DNA of 64,000 nucleotides, taken from NCBI RefSeq assembly GCF_900292015.1, contig NZ_LR130759.1, positions 3,224,001-3,288,000 of the forward strand, written 5' to 3'. The notes under the pieces were generated by a model that ran no database searches, was not told the DNA's origin, and saw only the letters and a list, made by a program, of their open reading frames with translations. This DNA comes from Mycobacterium basiliense. GTDB taxonomy: Bacteria > Actinomycetota > Actinomycetes > Mycobacteriales > Mycobacteriaceae. Of this stretch, positions 1 through 8,771 are shown piece by piece (positions within the stretch are counted from its first letter, which is position 1; each line of letters opens with the position of its first letter). The translations under genes were made by a program, and so were the position numbers.

Positions 1-117
1 GTGGCCATACAACACCCATGGGCCGGATCGTCGTCGCGGTGCGGCACCCACGCCGCTGAAATACACCGGACCCGCCGTCCATGGCGCGACTGTACCCGGC
101 TGCTCGCGGGCCAGCCG
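1..117. other. left-edge sequence without a supportable gene
   Basis: Between the window edge and the stop of the zinc-ribbon gene I see no ORF with credible mycobacterial protein character. The frames that are open here are shadows of that gene. In H37Rv the next gene leftward would be pks12, but nothing here can be assigned to it. Confidence 0.4.
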
Positions 118-477
118 CTAGACACCCACCCGGCGCCAACCGTCGGCTGCCCTGGCGGCCCGCAGCAGCTGGTCGCACAGTTCACGCAGTTCGTTTGCGC
201 CGGCTCCTTCGTCAAGTGCGGTGGCGACGTCCTCCGCCGCACATCGCACCTGGTAGACGCGGTCCGACAGGTCAGCCGCGTCCTCAGCCGACAACACCAC
301 AGCATCGGCGGGCAACGCCAAAGAGGCCCCCGCATCGCCCCGGGACATCATCGCCCGCTGTTCGTACGCCCGCTGCCGGCACGACTGCCGGCAGTACTGG
401 CGGCGGCGGCCCATGCCCGCGTCAGCAACGTCGCGGCCGCACCAGCGGCATGGCTGAGGGCGGGGACGACGACTCAC
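118..477 (-). CDS. small zinc-ribbon-like hypothetical protein (Rv2049c region)
   Basis: This is a hypothetical protein of 119 residues. Near the N-terminus, four cysteines at about residues 10, 13, 29 and 33 (CRWC and CRQSC) form a compact zinc-ribbon-like knuckle, followed by an acidic, helical C-terminal half rich in Ala, Asp and Glu. The frame stays open upstream to about 600, but that would cover the rbpA upstream region and adds low-complexity arginine-rich sequence, so the GTG at 477 is preferred. It is divergent from rbpA. From memory, H37Rv has a short unknown gene at this position. The function is unknown; nucleic-acid binding through the ribbon is only inference. Confidence 0.6.
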   Translation of the reverse strand: MSRRPRPQPCRWCGRDVADAGMGRRRQYCRQSCRQRAYEQRAMMSRGDAGASLALPADAVVLSAEDAADLSDRVYQVRCAAEDVATALDEGAGANELRELCDQLLRAARAADGWRRVGV

Positions 478-660
478 GCCTGACGACTTTAGTCCGCTTT
501 GGCCGATGATCTCGGTATCATGGTTAGTCGCGGATGGTCGCGTCGCGCGCAACAAGAACCCAAGCCGGGAACTCCCCCGTGGGCCGCGACGTTTGCACAA
601 GCGGAGAGAATCACCAATACCGAGCCCAAAGAGCTCAAATGATCCAGAGGAGTAGCGGCG
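478..660 (+). promoter_or_regulatory. rbpA upstream region
   Basis: This divergent intergenic stretch lies between the zinc-ribbon gene and rbpA. A TATCAT hexamer at 516-521 could be a -10 element, which would give an rbpA leader of about 130 nt. No convincing -35 is visible at the expected distance. A purine-rich AGAGGAG ribosome-binding site lies about ten bases before the rbpA ATG. The -10 assignment is a guess; the ribosome-binding site is directly visible. Confidence 0.35.
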
Positions 661-996
661 ATGGCTGATCGTGTCCTAAGAGGCAGTCGACTGGGAGCCG
701 TCAGTTACGAAACCGACCGCAATCACGACCTCGCACCGCGCCAGATCGCCCGATACCGCACCGAGAACGGCGAAGAGTTCGAGGTGCCCTTCGCCGACGA
801 CGCGGAGATTCCCGGTACCTGGCTGTGCCGCAACGGCATGGAAGGCACGCTGATCGAGGGCGATCTGCCCGAACCAAAGAAGGTCAAGCCACCGCGCACG
901 CACTGGGACATGCTGCTGGAACGCCGCTCCATCGAAGAACTCGAGGAGCTCCTTAAGGAGCGCCTCGAACTCATCCGCTCGCGTCGTCGCGGCTGA
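661..996 (+). CDS. rbpA: RNA polymerase-binding protein RbpA
   Basis: RbpA is an essential actinobacterial transcription factor. It binds RNA polymerase holoenzyme with the group I/II sigma factors SigA and SigB and stabilises open promoter complexes. At 111 residues it has the family length and layout: an N-terminal tail (about 1-25), a beta-barrel core domain (about 26-71), a basic linker (KKVKPPR, about 73-79) and a C-terminal sigma-interaction helix pair (about 80-111). Arg79 and the Arg88-Arg89 pair, known in the family for DNA and sigma contacts, are present. The ATG follows a clear AGGAG. It stands alone and converges on ppm1 with an 18-bp gap. Confidence 0.97.
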   Translation: MADRVLRGSRLGAVSYETDRNHDLAPRQIARYRTENGEEFEVPFADDAEIPGTWLCRNGMEGTLIEGDLPEPKKVKPPRTHWDMLLERRSIEELEELLKERLELIRSRRRG

Positions 997-1014
997 TCCG
1001 ACGGCGGCGGCCGG

Positions 1015-1797
1015 CTAGGTGCGGGCGGCTCGAACGCGGTCTCGCCTGCCCTCAACACCCCATCTCGTGACTTTGACCAGGGCCTCACGAATGCTTGAGC
1101 CGCCCATTTTGGATACCCCGAACTCGCGCTCGGTGAAGGTGATCGGCACCTCGACCACGACGAAACCGTGGTTCACGGAGCGCCAGGTCATCTCGATCTG
1201 AAAGCCGTAGCCCTTCGAGTCCACCCGGTCCAGCTCGATGGTCTCCAGCACTTCTCGCCGGTAAGCGCGATAGCCAGCGGTGATGTCGTGCACGCCGACG
1301 CCGAGCGCCACCCGCGCATAGGTGTTGGCGGTTCTGGAAAACGCCAGCCGGCGCCACGGCCAGTTGCGCACCGTGCCCCCGGGGACGTAGCGCGAACCGA
1401 TAGCCAGGTCCGCGCCGCCGTCGACCGCGTCCAGCAAGCGGTGCAGCTGTTCGGGCGCATGGCTGCCGTCGGCGTCCATCTCGACCAGTACCGAGTAGCC
1501 ACGGCCCAAACCCCACGCAAAGCCCTCCAAGTAGGCCGCCCCCAGGCCGTTCTTTGCGGTGCGGTGCAGGACAAAGGTGTGGCTCGGGTCGGCCTGGACC
1601 AGCTCGTCGGCAAGCTGACCGGTGCCGTCGGGGCTGTTGTCATCGACGACGAGCACGTGCACCTCGGGGCATGCATCGCGCACCCGGCGATGAATCAGCG
1701 GCAGGTTTTCCCGCTCGTTGTAGGTCGGGATGATCACCAGCGTGCGCTGGCTGGGCCGAGTGCCCGGAACCTCGGGCCCAGGTTGGCCGGTGGTCAT
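1015..1797 (-). CDS. ppm1: polyprenol-monophosphomannose synthase Ppm1 (catalytic domain as a separate protein)
   Basis: This GT-A glycosyltransferase transfers mannose from GDP-mannose to polyprenyl phosphate on the inner membrane face. The product is the donor for lipoarabinomannan, phosphatidylinositol mannosides and protein O-mannosylation. The 260 residues carry [10 protein letters not shown] (24-33), VDDNSPDGT (51-59) and the metal-binding MDADGSH (107-113), all typical of DPM synthases. In M. tuberculosis this is the C-terminal domain of one 874-residue protein whose N-terminal half is Lnt. Here the lnt stop precedes the ATG at 1797 by 24 bp, so two proteins are made, probably from one operon. 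A GGAGC-type ribosome-binding site lies just upstream of the ATG. Confidence 0.95.
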   Translation of the reverse strand: MTTGQPGPEVPGTRPSQRTLVIIPTYNERENLPLIHRRVRDACPEVHVLVVDDNSPDGTGQLADELVQADPSHTFVLHRTAKNGLGAAYLEGFAWGLGRGYSVLVEMDADGSHAPEQLHRLLDAVDGGADLAIGSRYVPGGTVRNWPWRRLAFSRTANTYARVALGVGVHDITAGYRAYRREVLETIELDRVDSKGYGFQIEMTWRSVNHGFVVVEVPITFTEREFGVSKMGGSSIREALVKVTRWGVEGRRDRVRAART

Positions 1798-1821
1798 GTA
1801 GCTCCTTTAGTTGCCCGAATT

Positions 1822-3897
1822 TCAGGTTGAGTGGTGCCCGCCCACATCGGGCGGGGGGTCTTTCGCCGTCGCCAGGTCGGTTTCGGATTCGTTCCGAAGC
1901 GCCGCACCCGAGACGTCGGAGTCGACCAGCGGCCCATCGGACTCCTCAGATCTGCCCGCGGGCCCGGACCGGCGACGCGTCGGACGCGGAAGCCAACCCG
2001 GGGACCGACCCGGGGACCAACCCGGGGACCAACCATTGTGCCGTATCGCGACAAGAATGACGGCGCCAGCCGCCCCGACCAAGACCCACTGCAGGATCGG
2101 AGCCCACCGGGTTGCCGGTGTCAACCTGGTCTTTAGCCGCACTTGGGTGTCCAGGTAGGCGGGCGCAAAGAAATCGGTACGGACCAACTCACCGCCGTCG
2201 GGCGCAATCACCGCGCTGATCCCGGTGGTACCGGCAACCAGCACATATCGGTCGTGCTCGACGGCTCTGACCTTGCCGAACGCCAACTGTTGCTCGCTCA
2301 TCGTCTGGTTGAAGGTGGCGTTGTTGCTGGGCACTGCCAGCAGTTGCGCGCCGTTGCGGACGGCCTTTCGCGGGGCCCGGTCGAAGATCACTTCCCAGCA
2401 GGTGGACACCCCGACCGGCACGCCGGCAATGCGCACCACACCCGAACCCGCGCGCGGAACGAAGTTGCCGGCACGGTTGGCGTACCCGGAAAGGTGCTGG
2501 AAAAGCCACGGCATGGGCAGGTACTCGCCGAACGGCTGCACAATCTCTTTGTCATGGCGGTCGGCCGGTCCGGTACCCGGATTCCAGACGATCACCGTGT
2601 TGGTGAATTCGGGTTTGTCCTGCCTACTACCTGGAACGTCGAGCACCGTACCGACCAGGATCGGCGCGCCAATCGCCAGGGCCGCCTTCGAGATCTGCTG
2701 GGCAGCGTCGGGGTTGACCAGCGGATCGATGTCTGACGAATCCTCCGGCCAAATGACGAATTGCGGTTGCGGGGCGAGGCCCGCCCGAACGTCCTCGGCC
2801 AACTGCAGTGTCTCGTGCACGTGGTTATCCAGGACCACCCTCCGCTGGGAGTTGAAGTCCAGACCCAGGCGAGGGACGTTGCCCTGCACGACCGCAACGG
2901 TGATCGTGGGTTCGCCGCCAGATCCGGCTCCCGCGTGGCGCACCTGCGGCCAAACGATGACGGCGGTGAACAACACCAAACAGATGCAAACACCCGGAAG
3001 CACCACCGCGGGCGGCTTGGCCGCAGCGGACGCGTCATCGCCGGCCCGCTGGCCGGTTCGCCACCACTTCTCGATCTCGAACGCGATCGCCGTGAAGCTG
3101 CATCCGATCAGCACAACTCCCGTGGAGAGCAGCGCAACACCCCCGAGCTGCACCAACGGCAGCAGCGGGCCGTCGGCTTGACCGAACGCCACCGACCCCC
3201 AGGGAAATCCCCCGAACGGAACGATCGACTTCAACCATTCCTGGGCTCCCCAGAGCACCGCAAACCAGATCGGCCAGCCCCGCAGCCCGCGAACCAGCAC
3301 GGCAAACAGGCCGAAGACGGCGGGGAACAGGGCCGACGTCGTGGCCAGCACCAACCACGGCATCGGGCCCACCAGCGTGCCTATCCACGGCAACAACGGC
3401 ACGTAAAACCACATGCCGAACACGAAGCCGTAGCCCAACCCACCCGCCGGCGATGTGGCCGGATACACCACCACCCAGGTCAATAGCGCGATGGAGAGGA
3501 CGGCGGCCCACCACCAGTCGATGGGTGGGAAGCTGGCATACATCAGCAAGCCGGCCGCCACCGATGCCCCCAGCCGGGTCAGACGAGGCCGCAGCGCGGC
3601 CCAGACGCCCGGTAGCCGTGCCCCTACGGCGGTGCCCGCCGCCGCCAGGCTCCAGCGTGCGGCGGCACCCAGCCGAGCGATCACGCTCGGGCTAGCGGCC
3701 GTTTGGGGCACGGTCGGCTCCTGAACGGGCTCCGGGGCATCAGCGCTCGCCTCGGCCGCGTCCGCGTCGTTGTCGGCGACCGCATCGGCCCGCCGATCCG
3801 GGTCGGCGTGCGGATCCGGGTTGGGCTCCTGGGTTTCCGGTTTGAGCTGGTCAGCGTCGATATGACGGGCCCGGCGAGCAGACCAGTGCCTAGCCAT
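1822..3897 (-). CDS. lnt: apolipoprotein N-acyltransferase Lnt
   Basis: Lnt adds the third acyl chain to the N-terminal cysteine of mature lipoproteins at the outer face of the cytoplasmic membrane. The 691-residue protein has an acidic, Ala/Glu/Pro-rich cytoplasmic N-terminus (about 1-75), a multi-helix membrane section, and a nitrilase-type domain. The expected catalytic residues are visible: Glu in WPEDSSD, Lys in [10 protein letters not shown] and Cys in [10 protein letters not shown] last membrane segment follows, then a hydrophilic C-terminal tail containing a [14 protein letters not shown] repeat. The tail replaces the direct fusion to Ppm1 seen in M. tuberculosis. The start overlaps the end of the amidohydrolase gene by 8 bp, suggesting one transcription unit running to ppm1. 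Confidence 0.93.
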   Translation of the reverse strand: MARHWSARRARHIDADQLKPETQEPNPDPHADPDRRADAVADNDADAAEASADAPEPVQEPTVPQTAASPSVIARLGAAARWSLAAAGTAVGARLPGVWAALRPRLTRLGASVAAGLLMYASFPPIDWWWAAVLSIALLTWVVVYPATSPAGGLGYGFVFGMWFYVPLLPWIGTLVGPMPWLVLATTSALFPAVFGLFAVLVRGLRGWPIWFAVLWGAQEWLKSIVPFGGFPWGSVAFGQADGPLLPLVQLGGVALLSTGVVLIGCSFTAIAFEIEKWWRTGQRAGDDASAAAKPPAVVLPGVCICLVLFTAVIVWPQVRHAGAGSGGEPTITVAVVQGNVPRLGLDFNSQRRVVLDNHVHETLQLAEDVRAGLAPQPQFVIWPEDSSDIDPLVNPDAAQQISKAALAIGAPILVGTVLDVPGSRQDKPEFTNTVIVWNPGTGPADRHDKEIVQPFGEYLPMPWLFQHLSGYANRAGNFVPRAGSGVVRIAGVPVGVSTCWEVIFDRAPRKAVRNGAQLLAVPSNNATFNQTMSEQQLAFGKVRAVEHDRYVLVAGTTGISAVIAPDGGELVRTDFFAPAYLDTQVRLKTRLTPATRWAPILQWVLVGAAGAVILVAIRHNGWSPGWSPGRSPGWLPRPTRRRSGPAGRSEESDGPLVDSDVSGAALRNESETDLATAKDPPPDVGGHHST

Positions 3898-5494
3898 GGA
3901 TCACCGCACCTCGATGCACCGTTTGACGGCAGCGCGGCAACGGGTCGGCCGGGCCCAGCCGGGGCAATGCCGGCACCCGAGAACGCGGGTCGGTGGACCA
4001 GCGCTGCACCGAGTCGTTGGGTGCGTGGACATCCAGGACGCCGACGTCCCATACGGCATACGTGGCTGGCGCACCGGGGACCAAGGTGCCGGCCTTGCCG
4101 TCGCGGACACCGCCGGCCCGCCAGCCGCCGCGAGTCGCCGCAGCGAACGCTGCCCGTGCCGACACCCCACTTCCCGGCGTGCGGTGATTGACCGCCGCGC
4201 GCACGCTGGCCCACGGGTCGAACCCGGTCACGGGTGCGTCAGAACCAAAGGCGAGGGGCACGCCTTGGGATGCTAACAGCGCAAGCGGATTGAGCTGGCG
4301 ACCTCGGTTCGCGCCGAGACGCTGCGCGTACATTCCCGTGCTGCCGCCCCAGAGCGCATCGAAATTGGGTTGCACGCTGGCGACGATGCCCCACGCGCCC
4401 AGCTTTGCCGCCTGGTCGGCGGTGACCATCTCCACGTGCTCCAACCGGTGGCCGCAGCGCGCGACCGCGATCACGCCGAGGTCGGCAACGACCCGTTCGA
4501 ACGCTGCGACCACCGCCGAGACCGCAGCGTCGCCGATGACATGGAATCCGGCGGTCACTTCCGCCTGAGTGCAGGCGCGCACGTGCGCTTCAACCGCGTC
4601 GGGTTCGAGGTGGCAGCTTCCGGTGCTGTCGGGCGCATCGGCATAGGGCTCATGCAGCCATGCGGTGCGTGAGCCGAGGGCTCCGTCGACAAACAGATCA
4701 CCGGCCAACCCCTGGGCGCCGGTTTCGGCCATGAGCGCCCTGGCTTGAGCTGGTGTGGTCACCGCCTCCCCCCAGTAGCCGATCACCTCGACGCCGTGCT
4801 CGATGGCACGCAACCGCAGCCAATCGTCGATGCCGCCGATTTCTGGCCCGCCGCATTCGTGCACGGCAACGATGCCGGCGGCGGCCAAGGCCGGTAGCGC
4901 GGCGGCGCGGGCATCGGCCAACTGCGCGTCGCTGAGCAAGTCGCGGGCGGCCGCTCGGACCAGGTGGTGAGCGTCGCCAGTCAACGGTTGCTGTTCGGCG
5001 AATCCAGCCGCCGCGGCCAGCGTGGGGACCAGCCGCCGCAATCCGGACGAGGCCAGCGCCGAATGGACGTCAATGCGGGCCAGGTAGGCCGGCTGGTTAC
5101 CGAGCACAGCATCGAGGTCGGCGGTGCTGGGCGCGGCGTTCTCGGGCCATGCCGATTCGTCCCAGCCATGACCCCATACCGGCCGGTTCGGATGAGCCGC
5201 CGCGTAGTCAGCGACCATTTGCACGCATTCCCCCCGCGAGGCGGCGGGCCGCAGATCCAGGCCACTGATCGTAAGCCCGGTCGCGCTCAGATGGATATGG
5301 CTATCCACGAATCCCGGCGCCACAAATCCGCCCTCGAGATCCTGCAGTTCGGCGTCCGGAAACTGGTTACGGCCGACGTCGTCGCTGCCCAACCACGCAA
5401 CCATGCCATCGCGGACGGCCATGGCGGTGGCCTCCGGATGGGTAGGGCTGTACACCCGGCCGTTGACCAGCAGCTTGGAGCGAATGTGCGTCAC
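3890..5494 (-). CDS. amidohydrolase family 3 protein (Rv2052c-like)
   Basis: This 534-residue protein is a metal-dependent hydrolase of the amidohydrolase 3 / YtcJ-like group. Visible marks are an N-terminal beta-sandwich strand set, the metal-binding [10 protein letters not shown] motif (HxH, about residues 64-70), a central HECGG, the HRLEHVEM motif and the late FGSDAPV metal-ligand aspartate. The substrate is not predictable; relatives act on exocyclic amides. It ends 8 bp inside lnt and probably begins the operon leading to lnt and ppm1. From memory its length equals that of Rv2052c in H37Rv. Confidence 0.85.
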   Translation of the reverse strand: MTHIRSKLLVNGRVYSPTHPEATAMAVRDGMVAWLGSDDVGRNQFPDAELQDLEGGFVAPGFVDSHIHLSATGLTISGLDLRPAASRGECVQMVADYAAAHPNRPVWGHGWDESAWPENAAPSTADLDAVLGNQPAYLARIDVHSALASSGLRRLVPTLAAAAGFAEQQPLTGDAHHLVRAAARDLLSDAQLADARAAALPALAAAGIVAVHECGGPEIGGIDDWLRLRAIEHGVEVIGYWGEAVTTPAQARALMAETGAQGLAGDLFVDGALGSRTAWLHEPYADAPDSTGSCHLEPDAVEAHVRACTQAEVTAGFHVIGDAAVSAVVAAFERVVADLGVIAVARCGHRLEHVEMVTADQAAKLGAWGIVASVQPNFDALWGGSTGMYAQRLGANRGRQLNPLALLASQGVPLAFGSDAPVTGFDPWASVRAAVNHRTPGSGVSARAAFAAATRGGWRAGGVRDGKAGTLVPGAPATYAVWDVGVLDVHAPNDSVQRWSTDPRSRVPALPRLGPADPLPRCRQTVHRGAVIHG

Positions 5495-5524
5495 ACCGCA
5501 AAACTACGTAAGGCGGCCGACGAC

Positions 5525-6109
5525 CTAGATCGCGCCCGGCGGCGATGCGGGGCGGGTCGGGCCGTTGGGGTAGCTGACGTCAGTCCGGACGTGCGGCAGG
5601 GTCGGGGGTTCGCCATCGATGACCTCAATGACTTCGCCGTCGATGTAGTCGCGTTCGCGAGGTGTGTCAGGGCGACTGAACGCATCGGCCATGCCGGCCG
5701 CGGCGGCCGCCGTCAGCGGGACACGCCGCAAGAAACCCCGCACCGCGACCGTGGTCAGGCCCGGGCGCGCCGCGGCCCGGATCGGCGGCGCCAGGAGCAA
5801 CAGCCCGACCGTGGTGGTGACCAGACCGGGCAGCAGCACCAGGCCGGTGGCCACCGCCACCAGCGCACCGTCGCTGAGTGCGCTTCGCGGTTCCTGCAGG
5901 CCGGACTGCAACTGGATGAGCTGGCGGCTGAGCTGCCATCCGCCCATCGGCGCCCACAAGACCAGCCCCAGCACGAAGGTCGCCAACAGCACCAGTATGG
6001 TCCAGCCGAACCCGATTGCTGCCACCAGCCCGATAGCCGCCATCAGTTCGACCACAGCGTAGATAAGAAGCAGCCGACCTAACATGTCACGCCAACGACT
6101 GCGGGCCAC
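5525..6109 (-). CDS. fxsA: FxsA family membrane protein (Rv2053c-like)
   Basis: FxsA proteins are small inner-membrane proteins; E. coli FxsA relieves phage T7 exclusion by the F plasmid, and the mycobacterial role is unknown. The 194 residues show two adjacent N-terminal hydrophobic segments (about 10-50), a polar loop, further hydrophobic stretches with LLPGLVTTTVGLLLL (about 93-107), and an acidic cytoplasmic tail. The LLPG...GLLL pattern is diagnostic for the family. ATG at 6109 is used; a second ATG eight codons in is possible. It lies 30 bp upstream of the amidohydrolase gene on the same strand. Confidence 0.85.
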   Translation of the reverse strand: MARSRWRDMLGRLLLIYAVVELMAAIGLVAAIGFGWTILVLLATFVLGLVLWAPMGGWQLSRQLIQLQSGLQEPRSALSDGALVAVATGLVLLPGLVTTTVGLLLLAPPIRAAARPGLTTVAVRGFLRRVPLTAAAAAGMADAFSRPDTPRERDYIDGEVIEVIDGEPPTLPHVRTDVSYPNGPTRPASPPGAI

Positions 6110-6157
6110 CCGGGAGTTCCGCGGACGGTCGCAGGATGGCTGCAGTTAGATGACGCT

Positions 6158-6868
6158 ATGACGACGATTGACATCGACACCCCTGCCGGACCCATTGATG
6201 CGCTGCTGAACGTTCCGACCGGAGACGGCCCGTGGCCGGGGGTGGTCGTAGTCCACGATGCGGTGGGCTACGCCCCCGACAACGAGTCGACTTCCCAGCG
6301 CATCGCCCAGGCGGGCTATATCGCGCTCACCCCCAATATGTACGCCCGCGGCGGCCGGGCCCGGTGCATCACGCGGGTCTTCCGCGAGCTGCTGACCAAA
6401 CGGGGTCGCGCCCTGGACGACATCCTGGCTGCCCGAGACCACCTGTTGGCCATGCCCGAATGCTCCGGCCAAGTTGGCATCGCGGGCTTTTGCATGGGGG
6501 GCCAGTTTGCCCTGATCATGTCGCCCAAGGGCTTTGGCGCCGCAGCCCCGTTCTATGGCACCCCACTGCCACGCGATCTCAGCGAAACGCTTGACGGAGC
6601 GTGCCCGATTGTGGCGAGCTTCGGTGGCCGGGACCCGTTGGGTATCGGCGCGCCCGACCGTTTGCGCAAAGTCACCCAGGCCCAACAGATCACCGCCGAC
6701 ATCAAGGTCTATCCGGGCGTCGGGCACAGCTTCGCCAACAAACTTCCCGGCCAACCGCTGCTACGCGTCACCGGGCTGGGCTACGACGAAGCCGCGACCG
6801 AAGAAGCCTGGCGCCGGGTCTTTGCCTTCTTCGGCGAGCATATGGCGGCAAACGCGGCCGGGACCTGA
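6158..6868 (+). CDS. dienelactone hydrolase family protein (Rv2054-like)
   Basis: This 236-residue alpha/beta-hydrolase belongs to the dienelactone hydrolase family, whose members use a cysteine nucleophile. The triad is visible as Cys112 in GFCMGGQ, Asp159 in FGGRDP and His190 in GVGHSF. The family type enzyme opens dienelactones in chlorocatechol breakdown, but most actinobacterial members have unknown carboxyl-ester substrates. It is divergent from fxsA with a 48-bp gap. In H37Rv this gene is followed by a cluster of alternative ribosomal protein genes (rpsR2, rpsN2, rpmG1, rpmB2); none are present here. Confidence 0.88.
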   Translation: MTTIDIDTPAGPIDALLNVPTGDGPWPGVVVVHDAVGYAPDNESTSQRIAQAGYIALTPNMYARGGRARCITRVFRELLTKRGRALDDILAARDHLLAMPECSGQVGIAGFCMGGQFALIMSPKGFGAAAPFYGTPLPRDLSETLDGACPIVASFGGRDPLGIGAPDRLRKVTQAQQITADIKVYPGVGHSFANKLPGQPLLRVTGLGYDEAATEEAWRRVFAFFGEHMAANAAGT

Positions 6869-7101
6869 CGTCGATCGGGACACCAAATCCTGCCCGGCCG
6901 CGCCGCAACGTCATCCGACGACGAACTGGCTCGCGCGAGATTGCATTACGGCCAACGGAACGGCGTGTCGCTGTCCAGAAACGCAGGTGATTGCCAAACT
7001 GCCGGTATGTTTCGTCCCTCGACAGGTGATCGCCGTTGCCGGGTTGCGGGCAGTTCGCGATCGATACTGCTCGTATCCAGCGGCGATAGGGATCACGGAC
7101 G
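6869..7101. other. intergenic region before the DUF389 gene
   Basis: No supportable gene is present in these 233 bp. The open frames are shadows running into the flanking genes. It probably holds the promoter of the DUF389 gene, although no clear -35/-10 pair stands out. This is where synteny with H37Rv breaks. Confidence 0.4.
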
Positions 7102-8721
7102 ATGACGGTGGAATTGTCGGCAAAGCCGCGGTGGGCGCAACCGCCCGACCCGACACAGCCCGCCCAGGCCGATACGACCGCGACGACCGATCCGACAGTA
7201 AGGACCGCCCCCTGGCGGCCGAAGTTGCTGCCGGTCGAGGATCGCCACTCGATCCTCGACACGCTGATGGTGGCACCGTCGGGTGGGGCACTGTGGCGAT
7301 TCGCCGCGCTGATGTTTCTGTCGAGCATGGTCGCCTCGATCGGGCTGTTACAGAATTCGGCAGCGGTGGTCATCGGCGCGATGATGATCGCGCCCCTGAT
7401 GGCCCCGATGATGGGGATGGCCGCCTGCCTGATCATGGGATGGGCGCACCGGTTGTTGCGTGGGCTGGCCTTGGTGTCGTTGTCTGCCGCGGGTTCGGTC
7501 GCGGTGGGATGGGTGACCGCTACCCTGCTGCCCGCAACGGGTACCGGGTTGCCCGCCGAAGTTGTTGCCCGGTCCAGCCCGGACATCCGAGATCTGCTCG
7601 TGGCCATGGGTGCCGGAGCTGTCGGAGCACTCGCCACTGTCCACAAAAAGGTCTCTGCCGCGTTACCGGGTGTCGCGGTCGCGGTGGCGGTCGTGCCACC
7701 GCTGGCGTCGGCAGGCGTGCTGCTCGGACGGGGACAACCCGAATTGGCCCGGGGCGCGGCGATACTGTTTTCCACCAACCTGGTCGGCATCGTCTTGATG
7801 GCGGCGGTGGTGTTCCTGCTCAGCGGCCTGGTCCCGCGCGACACATTCCGCACGCACCGCCACCAGATTCTCGCATCGCTGACCATGGCAGCCGTCAGCG
7901 CCGCGGCCGTTGCGATGATCCTCACCCCCCGGTTCATCGCACTCACCGGCCACGCCCGCGATCTCGAGGTCGCCACCCAAACGCTTACCGGCATGCTCAG
8001 CCCGGGCAGTGTTCTCAGCCACATCACGGCGTCCGGCAGCACGGTCCGAGCCGAGATCACCAGCCCTATCTCGCCTCCGCCGGTCCAGACCGTGGCGGCC
8101 AGTCTGAGCCGCGCCTTGGGACACCCGGTTACCGTCGAGCTGAGTTGGATTCCGGTTCGAGACCCCGAGCACAGCCGACCGGAAACCCCGCAACCGCCAC
8201 TGAATGAGCTGGGCCCGCTGATAAGGGGTTGGCTGGATGCCCAATCGTTGGCGCTGCAAGGACTCAGCTACGAGTCGGGAACCCTGGTGGTCTCCACCGC
8301 CGGGCCGTTTCCGCCGAAGAAGGCCGAGGACCTGACGTCGCTGATCGACTCTCGGTTCAACTACCGCATCCCGGTCAGCCTGGCCTGGACCCGCACTCCC
8401 GGCGCCAGTCGATCCGATGAAACCAAGACCGCGCTCGACGCCGCGCATGCGACCGCCGCCGCCTGGGCCGCAAAACGGCCCGACACCGCGGTCTTGAGCA
8501 CCACCGGCACCGCTAGCGCGATCACTATCACCCTGATCGGTCAAACCAAGCCCGAGATCGATACCCTGCAGGCCGACCTGCAGACCGCCCTGCCGCAGTC
8601 CACGATCACCATTCAGTGGATATCCGGCGGCGTGCTCGTCGTCGCCCCGCCAACGCCCACGCCCGAGCCTGAGCCGTCCCCTGATCGCAGTCCCACGACG
8701 GTCTCGGCATCGACCGGCTGA
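7102..8721 (+). CDS. DUF389 family membrane protein
   Basis: This integral membrane protein has 539 residues. After a Pro/Thr-rich cytoplasmic N-terminus (about 1-45) it shows the DUF389 core: the NSAAVVIGAMMIAPLMAPMM signature at about 88-107, then five or six further hydrophobic helices to about residue 275. The rest is a long soluble tail with two repeated-looking alpha/beta segments and a Pro/Glu-rich end. DUF389 proteins occur widely in bacteria and archaea and their function is unknown. It converges on the ThrE-like gene with a 50-bp gap. I do not recall an equivalent at this location in H37Rv. Confidence 0.88.
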   Translation: MTVELSAKPRWAQPPDPTQPAQADTTATTDPTVRTAPWRPKLLPVEDRHSILDTLMVAPSGGALWRFAALMFLSSMVASIGLLQNSAAVVIGAMMIAPLMAPMMGMAACLIMGWAHRLLRGLALVSLSAAGSVAVGWVTATLLPATGTGLPAEVVARSSPDIRDLLVAMGAGAVGALATVHKKVSAALPGVAVAVAVVPPLASAGVLLGRGQPELARGAAILFSTNLVGIVLMAAVVFLLSGLVPRDTFRTHRHQILASLTMAAVSAAAVAMILTPRFIALTGHARDLEVATQTLTGMLSPGSVLSHITASGSTVRAEITSPISPPPVQTVAASLSRALGHPVTVELSWIPVRDPEHSRPETPQPPLNELGPLIRGWLDAQSLALQGLSYESGTLVVSTAGPFPPKKAEDLTSLIDSRFNYRIPVSLAWTRTPGASRSDETKTALDAAHATAAAWAAKRPDTAVLSTTGTASAITITLIGQTKPEIDTLQADLQTALPQSTITIQWISGGVLVVAPPTPTPEPEPSPDRSPTTVSASTG

Positions 8722-8771
8722 GTCTCGAGCGGTGATCCATCCAACCAGCGCCGGTTCGGCGGGGCGACCGC

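Noticed and set aside
1985..2035. short GGGGACCAACCC repeat as a possible regulatory iteron
   Set aside because: It lies inside the lnt coding frame and encodes the [13 protein letters not shown] tail, so coding slippage explains it.
6534..8207. 557-codon plus-strand frame across two genes
   Set aside because: It overlaps the dienelactone hydrolase and DUF389 genes in a third frame and has Arg/Gly/Asp-rich shadow composition.
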